Shown piece after piece: positions 5,719 through 11,901 of a DNA stretch of 12,384 nucleotides. This DNA is from an uncultured Ruminococcus sp. GTDB lineage: Bacteria; Bacillota; Clostridia; Oscillospirales; Ruminococcaceae. Within the stretch, counting starts at the first letter, position 1; each line of letters starts with the position of its first letter. The stretch covers positions 1-12,384 of the forward strand of contig CAMHMM010000025.1 in the NCBI GenBank assembly GCA_946186215.1, written 5' to 3'. A program made the translations under genes and the position numbers. Below the pieces are notes generated by a model that was not told where the DNA came from, did no database searches, and saw only the letters and a list, made by a program, of their open reading frames with translations.

Positions 5719-8700
5719 TTAACTCTTTTGGGCACCGTGCTCCCACTTCATAAAATCAGCTATGCTGATAGGCTTAGCGTACAGATAGCCCTGAAAGCTC
5801 TGTATATTAAAACCTCTCAGGATATCGCGCACCATAACATTTTCTATGCCTTCCGCGCACACATTGAGCCCGAAGGATGATGCAAGCACTGCGATAGCGC
5901 CTATGACCTCCCGCTCCTTTTCATCCTCTACTATCCTGCTGACAAAGCAGCGGTCGATCTTGATGGTGTCAAAGGGCAGGCTTTTGAGCACTCCGATGGA
6001 GGAAAAACCTGTTCCGAAATCGTCAAGGGCTATCTTTATACCCTGAGCGCGGAGAACGGTTATCACATTTTTGAGCAGATCCATATCAAGGAGCCTGCAC
6101 CGTTCCGTTATCTCCAGACAGAGATGCTCACTGGGGAAGCCGGTCTCCAGCAGCGCGTTCATGACCGTTTCCGCAAAGTCGGGCTTTTCGATCTGGCTGT
6201 AGGAGAGATTTACATTGATCGTTATATCCGGATATTTTTTCAGCATCTCCAGACCGTCCGTAAGCGCCCTTACGAGTATCCATCTGCCCAGCTCACAGAA
6301 AAGGGGATCCTTTTCTATGATCGGTATAAAATGGTCGGGAGGAACGATGCCGTAGTCATCATTTCTCCAGCGAAGAAGTGCCTCAGCACCCGTTACTTCC
6401 TCGGTCTCAGCACTGACAACAGGCTGATAGAGCAGATAAAAGCCCGCAAACCCGTTGGTGATGGAAGAGCGTATAGCGCTTATCTTCTCGATCCTCTGGC
6501 GGTTCTCATCATTGAGATCGTTGTAGAATTCCACCAGATCGCCTTGTCTGCGCTGCTTTGATTCCACATATGAGAAATTCAGGCAGGAATATACTGTCTG
6601 ATTGTCCACGCCGAAATTCTCTGCGGATATCATACCGGCATTGAGATCGAGCATCACCCGTTTTTCCTGCACCACAAACCCCGAACGGAAGTGGCGGCGC
6701 AGCTTTTCATATCTGTTCCTGATCTCACCGGGATTTTTTGTGGTGGTTATTACCGCAAATTTTGTTCCGTCAAGGCGGTATACCGTGCCGAATCTTCCGG
6801 TGAATTCAAGAAGATATCTTCCGAAGCGCTGCAGGACACTGTTTCCGAAATGGTAGCCGTACATCTCGTTGGTCTCGGAGAATTTTGAGATACCGATCAT
6901 GATCACGCTTATCGGCATGGCCTTGTCGATGTAGTTCTGCAGATCCTCAAAGAAGCCGTATTGATTAGGCAGTCCTGTGAGAGGATCGATATTATCGTGC
7001 ATTCCGTGGTTCCTTATTGCACCGCCGAAATACAGCGGCTCTCCCGCTGCTGTTCTGAGCACGATACCATGGCAGGTACACAGGTCGTAGCTGCCGTCCT
7101 TGCGGCGGGCACGGTACTGAAGATCATGTCCCGAGCTTTCGCCTGCAAATATGGCACCGATGCCGTCATGATAAGCCTGCCTGTCCTCGGGATGGATATG
7201 CTCCTCCCAGATGTCGCCTGCGCCGTACATATATGATGAGGGCAGACCGAAGGAATCCACTGCTCTCTGCGACCACCTTGAATAGTCGTATTTCATGTTG
7301 CACAGGAATACATAGCCTGTTTCGGCAACTATGGAAAGTGCTTCAAAAATGGAGTCCAGCTTGCGTTTGTCCTCCTCGGGGATCCTTATATTGCCGGGCT
7401 GTACGGTGCTTTCGTTATAGGAATCGGGATCCTCCTTGAGCTGGCGCTTGTTTTCATACATGATCCTGTCGGCACGGTCGAACACCTGAGATACCTTCTG
7501 ATCGTTCTCAGGATCAAATTCGGACATTCCAGATGCCAGTATGGGTTCGTTTTCGCGCCCCATATTTTCCCGCACCTTTGTGCGCAGTTTTTCGAGGAGC
7601 ATACGCCTGTCGGAGTAATCTCGTCCTGTGAGGTATGCCACAAATTCATCGCCGCCCACGCGGAAAACGGGGCTGTGCGCGAAAACATCGCATATGAGGG
7701 AGCAGGCGGATTTTATGTATTTGTCGCCCGTTTTGTGCCCGAGAGTATCATTTACCAGCTTAAGATCGTTTATATCGCAGATCACAATGGCAAATGCCAT
7801 ACTGCCCGCTCTGCGGCTGATCTCCTCCTGAACGCTCTTTTCAAGCTCATGGTATGCGTTTTTATTTTTTGTGCCTGTGAGCTCGTCTCTGCGTGCCATT
7901 GCGTTGGCCACATCCAGAGCCTTCAGGCGTTCCTGCTCCTTCTTTATCTCGTCGTCGATATTTTCAACGCCTATGATAAAGTGCAGCCTGTCGTTTGACC
8001 ACATTACGGTGAACCTTGTGAACTGAGGTTTATCATTGATGATCAGTCTGTAATCTATCGAGTATTGCTTCTTGTTTTTAAGAGCCTCGGAAAGATAGTC
8101 TCTCGTGAGTACCTGCAGCACCTTGAACCTGTCGTCGGGATGTACGATCTGATCGGCGTTGATAAGTGCTTCCTCGAAGAAGTCCTGTCCGTCCTCCTTT
8201 ATCTCCACATCGCCGTAGAATGAATTCGATGTGAATTCTGAGTATGCGCCGCTCTGGTAATCCACATAATATATAAGGTCATAGTGTGAGGCAAGGCTCG
8301 CAGCTATCTGCCCGTAGGCGGTATTCTTCTTGATGCTCTGCTCGAGCGCTTTTTCCACGGATACCTCGGCGTTGATATTTTCAATACATATGATAATGTG
8401 GCGCATATCCTCCGCCCACATTTCCATGTAGCGGATATTGACGATATTCCCGTCAACCGCCATCCTGTATTCTGTGGTAAATGAAAGATCCTTTTCACGG
8501 CGCAGGAGCATATTTTCCCTGCACTGGAGATCCCGTGCCATTTTGCGGTCGTCGGGATATACATATTTATCTACATTTTTCCGGGATTCTGTGAAGAAAT
8601 CCTTTCCCTCGACGGGAACATGGAGCGTCTTGTATTTTCCGTTTGAGGAAAACTCGAAATAATCTCCTGTTTCGGTGTCTACATAATAGATAACATCGAA

Positions 8701-9186
8701 GTGATCTGCAAGGCCTCTTGCGATCTGATTGAGCACCAGTTTTTCCTTTTCAAGCTTTTCTGCGGCCTGCCGTTCGCGTACATGTTTGTCGATATTTTTA
8801 ACACCGAATATGAAATAGTCATCGGTATCGCTCATACCGCGGATGAGCCTCATAGTGTGGTAAACCGGCTTGCCGTCGATCATCAGGCGGTATTCAAAGG
8901 ACTGCATCGAGTCCTTTTTGAGCTCCTCGAGCAGCTTTTCCTTCTGCATGATCGTCTGGAAAAGGTGCCTGTCCTCCTCATAGACGACAAGTTCCACATC
9001 CTTGACGACACTTTTGAAAAAGTCATCACCGTTGTGCATGATCCGAAGAGAATGAAAATTCCGGTCGGAGGAATAGCAGCGATATTCATTTGTGATAGCA
9101 TTGACATAGTAAACGCCGGAGTAATCAACAAGGAGCGCCTGCGCTATTTTGTCAAAAATACTGTCATTTTTTTCAGTGATATCCAT
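5719..9186 (-). CDS. Multi-PAS GGDEF-PAS-GGDEF(degenerate)-EAL c-di-GMP signalling protein
   Basis: 1155 residues, no membrane helix or signal peptide, so a soluble sensor-enzyme. Three tandem PAS-like modules (about 10-135, 150-272, 290-412) each carry an (I/V)YYV core, a DFF motif, a (Y/H)PDDR- or EEDR-type segment and an end like VxNID, linked by charged helices. GGDEF domain 1 (about 431-585) has intact GGDEF at 511-515 and DxND at 471-474, so diguanylate cyclase activity is likely; the RxxD inhibitory site is absent (F502 and S505 occupy it). A PAS domain follows (615-727, HPEDR at 665-669). GGDEF domain 2 (730-890) reads LDGTKF at 805-810 and lacks the metal aspartate (IGISKFS), so it should be inactive. 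The EAL domain (about 905-1150) has E935-A-L, N993, E1025, DDFGTG (1055-1060), K1076 and E1112/E1115, so c-di-GMP phosphodiesterase activity is likely. The start is supported by GGAGG seven bases upstream. It is transcribed alone from a consensus promoter. Confidence 0.95.
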   Translation of the reverse strand: MDITEKNDSIFDKIAQALLVDYSGVYYVNAITNEYRCYSSDRNFHSLRIMHNGDDFFKSVVKDVELVVYEEDRHLFQTIMQKEKLLEELKKDSMQSFEYRLMIDGKPVYHTMRLIRGMSDTDDYFIFGVKNIDKHVRERQAAEKLEKEKLVLNQIARGLADHFDVIYYVDTETGDYFEFSSNGKYKTLHVPVEGKDFFTESRKNVDKYVYPDDRKMARDLQCRENMLLRREKDLSFTTEYRMAVDGNIVNIRYMEMWAEDMRHIIICIENINAEVSVEKALEQSIKKNTAYGQIAASLASHYDLIYYVDYQSGAYSEFTSNSFYGDVEIKEDGQDFFEEALINADQIVHPDDRFKVLQVLTRDYLSEALKNKKQYSIDYRLIINDKPQFTRFTVMWSNDRLHFIIGVENIDDEIKKEQERLKALDVANAMARRDELTGTKNKNAYHELEKSVQEEISRRAGSMAFAIVICDINDLKLVNDTLGHKTGDKYIKSACSLICDVFAHSPVFRVGGDEFVAYLTGRDYSDRRMLLEKLRTKVRENMGRENEPILASGMSEFDPENDQKVSQVFDRADRIMYENKRQLKEDPDSYNESTVQPGNIRIPEEDKRKLDSIFEALSIVAETGYVFLCNMKYDYSRWSQRAVDSFGLPSSYMYGAGDIWEEHIHPEDRQAYHDGIGAIFAGESSGHDLQYRARRKDGSYDLCTCHGIVLRTAAGEPLYFGGAIRNHGMHDNIDPLTGLPNQYGFFEDLQNYIDKAMPISVIMIGISKFSETNEMYGYHFGNSVLQRFGRYLLEFTGRFGTVYRLDGTKFAVITTTKNPGEIRNRYEKLRRHFRSGFVVQEKRVMLDLNAGMISAENFGVDNQTVYSCLNFSYVESKQRRQGDLVEFYNDLNDENRQRIEKISAIRSSITNGFAGFYLLYQPVVSAETEEVTGAEALLRWRNDDYGIVPPDHFIPIIEKDPLFCELGRWILVRALTDGLEMLKKYPDITINVNLSYSQIEKPDFAETVMNALLETGFPSEHLCLEITERCRLLDMDLLKNVITVLRAQGIKIALDDFGTGFSSIGVLKSLPFDTIKIDRCFVSRIVEDEKEREVIGAIAVLASSFGLNVCAEGIENVMVRDILRGFNIQSFQGYLYAKPISIADFMKWEHGAQKS

Positions 9187-9204
9187 GATAGATCCTCCGC
9201 AGCG

Positions 9205-9218
9205 GATATGTACATATC
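9205..9218. promoter_or_regulatory. 14-bp perfect palindrome in the GGDEF/EAL leader
   Basis: GATATGTACATATC is its own reverse complement and ends a few bases before the ribosome binding site of the 9186 gene. Its TGTACA core recurs at 9331-9336 and 9354-9359, near and inside the promoter. It could be an operator for a dimeric regulator or a small RNA hairpin; no regulator is identified. Confidence 0.35.
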
Positions 9219-9342
9219 ATTTTTTGCTTATATACTATTAATATACGGACGCAGATCCTGGTTAAGCATCCGTCTATCATATATTGCCTTTTTATAATAG
9301 TCATCACTGCACAAAAAGCAGGCAGACTGATGTACATTATCA

Positions 9343-9371
9343 ATTATACCACTTGTACAATAATATGTCAA
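9343..9371 (-). promoter_or_regulatory. Consensus sigma-A promoter of the GGDEF/EAL gene
   Basis: On the minus strand TTGACA (9371-9366), a 17-base spacer and TATAAT (9348-9343) match the housekeeping consensus exactly. Transcription should start near 9336, giving a leader of about 150 bases before the ATG at 9186. The spacer contains the palindrome TTGTACAA (9353-9360), placed where a repressor could block the promoter. Confidence 0.85.
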
Positions 9372-9462
9372 TAATATTGGATGAATTTGTAAACAAAAAC
9401 AAGGAAATATATCCGTATATGTAGAATTTGCTGATATGTTCATTTTTTGACATGGCCGCATC

Positions 9463-9478
9463 GCTGTAAAGCTGTAAA
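9463..9478. repeat. Tandem 8-bp repeat GCTGTAAA x2
   Basis: GCTGTAAA at 9463-9470 is repeated exactly and without a gap at 9471-9478, seven bases before the 13-bp inverted repeat. It may be part of a regulatory site or simply a short duplication. Confidence 0.6.
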
Positions 9479-9485
9479 CGAAAGC

Positions 9486-9517
9486 TGCCTCTTGTATGCA
9501 GGCACATACAAGAGGCA
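9486..9517. repeat. Perfect 13-bp inverted repeat (hairpin) in the intergenic region
   Basis: Bases 9486-9498 (TGCCTCTTGTATG) pair without mismatch with 9505-9517 around the loop CAGGCA. There is no U run on the plus strand; on the minus strand GCTTTCGTTT follows, a mediocre tail. No gene on either strand reads into it. It could be a terminator of an unseen small transcript or a protein-binding palindrome. Confidence 0.65.
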
Positions 9518-9740
9518 ACTCTCAGGAAAAAGAAAGTATGAAGAAAGCTTAGTTTAAGAGGAGTTTTTCTGTTTCATTCACTGTATTAATGATATATCAA
9601 AATAATATTTTTATCTAATCATATTTTGCGGCATTTTCACTGAATTTTGCTTTGAAATAATGCGGTTTTTGTGGCTTTAATCAAAATTTGTTCTATTAAT
9701 GTATTTTTTTACCGTTTCTTGCTGAATAAATCCATATCTA

Positions 9741-9769
9741 TTTACAAATCAGGGGTTTGCTGATATAAT
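9741..9769 (+). promoter_or_regulatory. Promoter of the lipoprotein-permease unit
   Basis: TTTACA (9741-9746), a 17-base spacer and TATAAT (9764-9769), with TGA before the -10 giving an extended -10. One mismatch from consensus, so a strong housekeeping promoter. Transcription would begin near 9776. Confidence 0.8.
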
Positions 9770-9775
9770 CTAAAA

Positions 9776-9926
9776 CAACAGGAAAAGTAACAGGGTTTGA
9801 TCGTAAAAATCTGTCGGGCGAACCGGCAGTGAGGTCTTGCAGGATCTGTACGCTAATACGGACTGGCAGGATCATATTTTCACCGCAGGAAACGGTGAAA
9901 GAAAATATTTTGGGATCAAAATGTAC
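9776..9926 (+). promoter_or_regulatory. Structured 5' leader of the solute-binding protein gene
   Basis: About 150 bases. CTGTCGG (9811-9817) pairs with CCGGCAG (9823-9829) around GCGAA. TTTCACCG (9877-9884) pairs with CGGTGAAA (9893-9900) around an 8-base loop. GCAGGATC occurs at 9839-9846 and again at 9866-9873, with a partial copy at 9885-9890. I cannot assign it to a known riboswitch or leader family. It may stabilise the mRNA or take part in regulation. Confidence 0.45.
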
Positions 9927-9940
9927 GGAGGTTGAACAAC

Positions 9941-11725
9941 ATGAGCAGAAGAAAATCAATTGCAGCGATGTCACTGGCATTGTGCATGATGGCTTCGATG
10001 GCAGCCTGCGGCGGCAATTCACAGCCTGCAGCCGGCGGCAACACTTCATCGGGCGGCGGAGAGGCAGCAGCTACAACAGCAGCTCCTGCTGACAACGGCG
10101 GCGAAGAAGCAGCAGAGACACCCGCTGACAACGGCGGCGAAGCTAAGGAAGAGACACCCGCAGCAAGCGGCGATGTAAAGGAATTCACAGCTTTCTTTGC
10201 AGTTCCCGGCAATGAGACCAACGAGGGCAACGATGTTCAGGAACTTATCGCTTCCAAGATAGGCGCTAAGTGCAAGATGACATGGCTCACAGGTCAGACC
10301 GCAGACGAAGCAGTTGGTATGCTGATCGCTGATGGTGAGTATCCTGACTTCATCGATGCATCCACAGGTTCTCAGCAGATGATCGATGCAGGCGCTTGCA
10401 TCGCTATCGATGAGTACTGGGATGATTATCCAAACCTCAAGAGCTTCTGGACAGAAGAGCAGTGGAACTCCGTAAGGAACGAAGATGGCCACATCTACAT
10501 CATTCCTCAGTTCGGCAACCGCTGGATGTATGATACAGAAACAGTTCATAACGACGAAGCATTCTGGATCCAGATCAGAGTTCTTGAATGGGCCGGTTAT
10601 CCCAAGATCACAACACTTGATGAATACTTCAAGGTAATCGAAGACTACATCGCAGCTAACCCCACAATGGATGATGGTACTCCTAACATCGGTTATGAGA
10701 TCCTCTCTGATGACTGGCGTTATTTCTGCCTTGAGAACGCACCCTTCTTCCTTGATGGTTATCCAAACGACGGCTGCGTAATCGTAGACAGAGACACACA
10801 CACTGCTATAGACTACAACACCACTCCTACAGCTAAGAGATATTTCCAGAAGCTCAACGAAGAGTATCAGAAGGGCATTGTGGATCCCGAAACATTCACA
10901 ATGAAGTACGACCAGTACATTTCCAAGCTCTCCACCGGCCGTGTTTGCGGTATGGTTGACCAGCACTGGGATTTCAACGACGCTGAGCTCTCTATAAAGA
11001 ATCAGGGCCTCGATGAGTGCACATACATTCCTCTGGGTATCGTAATCGATCAGGGCGTTGAAGAGCATTATCACAGCCCTGCAGCACTCGATGTTTCCAA
11101 CGGTATCTCCATCACAACTTCCTGCCAGGATATCCCCGGCGCTCTCAAGTTCATCGACGATCTTCTTTCTCCTGAGATCCTCACCCTCAGAAACTGGGGC
11201 GTTGAAGGCGAAGATTACCTCGTTGGCGATGACGGCATCTTCTACCGCACAGACGAGATGAGAGCAAACGCAAACGATCAGGGTTACATCAACTCTCACC
11301 TTTGCTCTTACAGCTACTTCCCCAACTATTCCGGTATGGATCATGACGGCGTGAACGCAGCAAGCCCTCAGTATCAGCCTGCTGAATTCTATGAGTCCCT
11401 CAAGGAACCCGTTCAGAAGTGCTTCAGCGCTTACGGCGTAGAGACATATGTTCAGTTCCTCAACAAGTCCGGCACAAATGAGCCCTGGTATCCTATGTGG
11501 TCTTACTCCAACAACCTCACAACTGATACCGATGAAGGTCTCGTATGGGCTACCATGGCTGATGTTAAGCATGAGTACCTGCCTCAGGTAGTTATGGCTG
11601 ATGACTTTGACGCAGCTTGGGACAACTACATGGATCAGTACACCTCCAGATGTGACATCAATGTATTCCTGGATGCTATCAACAAGGAGATCCAGAGAAG
11701 AATCGATGTAGCAGAAGGCAAGTAA
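9941..11725 (+). CDS. Extracellular solute-binding lipoprotein of a sugar ABC transporter (family 1, LplA/YtcQ-like)
   Basis: 594 residues from the ATG at 9941, which has GGAGG nine bases upstream; a TTG at 9932 overlaps that site and is rejected. A lipoprotein signal peptide is clear: MSRRKS, a hydrophobic stretch, then lipobox MAAC with C23 as the lipidated residue, anchoring the protein on the outer face of the membrane. Residues 24 to about 75 are a low-complexity Ala/Gly/Glu/Pro linker with a 12-residue tandem repeat. The rest is one large binding domain: an FTAFFAVPGNETNEGNDV strand region, then GEYPDFID, typical of family-1 binding proteins, and many aromatics suited to a carbohydrate ligand. 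The length fits the long LplA/YtcQ-type subgroup. It captures a sugar or oligosaccharide for the permease that follows. The ligand cannot be read from sequence. Codon use is strongly biased, suggesting high expression. Confidence 0.92.
   Translation: MSRRKSIAAMSLALCMMASMAACGGNSQPAAGGNTSSGGGEAAATTAAPADNGGEEAAETPADNGGEAKEETPAASGDVKEFTAFFAVPGNETNEGNDVQELIASKIGAKCKMTWLTGQTADEAVGMLIADGEYPDFIDASTGSQQMIDAGACIAIDEYWDDYPNLKSFWTEEQWNSVRNEDGHIYIIPQFGNRWMYDTETVHNDEAFWIQIRVLEWAGYPKITTLDEYFKVIEDYIAANPTMDDGTPNIGYEILSDDWRYFCLENAPFFLDGYPNDGCVIVDRDTHTAIDYNTTPTAKRYFQKLNEEYQKGIVDPETFTMKYDQYISKLSTGRVCGMVDQHWDFNDAELSIKNQGLDECTYIPLGIVIDQGVEEHYHSPAALDVSNGISITTSCQDIPGALKFIDDLLSPEILTLRNWGVEGEDYLVGDDGIFYRTDEMRANANDQGYINSHLCSYSYFPNYSGMDHDGVNAASPQYQPAEFYESLKEPVQKCFSAYGVETYVQFLNKSGTNEPWYPMWSYSNNLTTDTDEGLVWATMADVKHEYLPQVVMADDFDAAWDNYMDQYTSRCDINVFLDAINKEIQRRIDVAEGK
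10088..10159 (+). repeat. 36-bp tandem repeat encoding a 12-residue linker unit
   Basis: GCTGACAACGGCGGCGAAG at 10088 recurs at 10124, a period of 36 bp. The encoded units are ADNGGEEAAETP and ADNGGEAKEETP. It lies in the flexible linker of the lipoprotein, so the copy number probably tunes the distance from the membrane. Confidence 0.8.
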
Positions 11726-11750
11726 TCCGTAATAAAGCGACTTACAGTGC

Positions 11751-11780
11751 AATAGGGCAGGAGTAAAAACCTGCCCTATA
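11751..11780 (+). terminator. Strong intercistronic hairpin after the binding-protein gene
   Basis: Bases 11752-11761 (ATAGGGCAGG) pair perfectly with 11770-11779 (CCTGCCCTAT) around AGTAAAAA. No U run follows, so a 3'-end stabilising hairpin or processing site is as likely as a terminator. Such elements often give excess binding protein over permease. Confidence 0.6.
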
Positions 11781-11797
11781 TGTGTACAAGAACACAT
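11780..11797 (+). repeat. Small inverted repeat ATGTGT/ACACAT
   Basis: ATGTGT (11780-11785) pairs with ACACAT (11792-11797) around ACAAGA, directly after the larger hairpin. A short stem, probably part of the same 3' structure. Confidence 0.4.
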
Positions 11798-11799
11798 TT

Positions 11800-11825
11800 C
11801 TGCCGCCATTTGCGACGCAGTTTTT
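11800..11825 (+). terminator. Possible intrinsic terminator/attenuator before the permease gene
   Basis: CTGC+CGC (11800-11806) can pair with GCG (11812-11814) and GCAG (11817-11820) with a two-base bulge, and TTTTT (11821-11825) follows at once. This has the form of a leaky intrinsic terminator that would reduce transcription of the permease relative to the binding protein. Confidence 0.5.
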
Positions 11826-11901
11826 CACCTTAAATACGGCATTTGCTGCGGGCGGTGCGGCGGAAGATCAGTACGACTCATAATGGTAATGGTGATTTGA
11901 T

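Larger units (their letters stand above)
9372..9740. other. AT-rich centre of the divergent intergenic region
   Basis: About 370 bp without a supportable gene on either strand. Apart from the tandem 8-mer and the 13-bp inverted repeat listed separately, I see only A- and T-rich sequence, densest at 9580-9740 directly upstream of the lipoprotein promoter, where it could act as an UP-type element. The minus-strand frames here have no ribosome binding site or recognisable protein. Confidence 0.5.

Noticed and set aside
9447..9478. TTGACA followed by TGTAAA as a plus-strand promoter
   Set aside because: The possible -10 boxes are 12 or 20 bases from the -35, outside the workable range, and a better promoter for the plus gene is at 9741-9769.
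10046..11809. 587-codon open frame on the minus strand across the binding-protein gene
   Set aside because: It is fully antisense to a convincing lipoprotein gene. The strong codon bias of the plus gene removes stops from this frame. The translation is rich in Cys, Val and Ile with no recognisable domain, and no ribosome binding site supports it.
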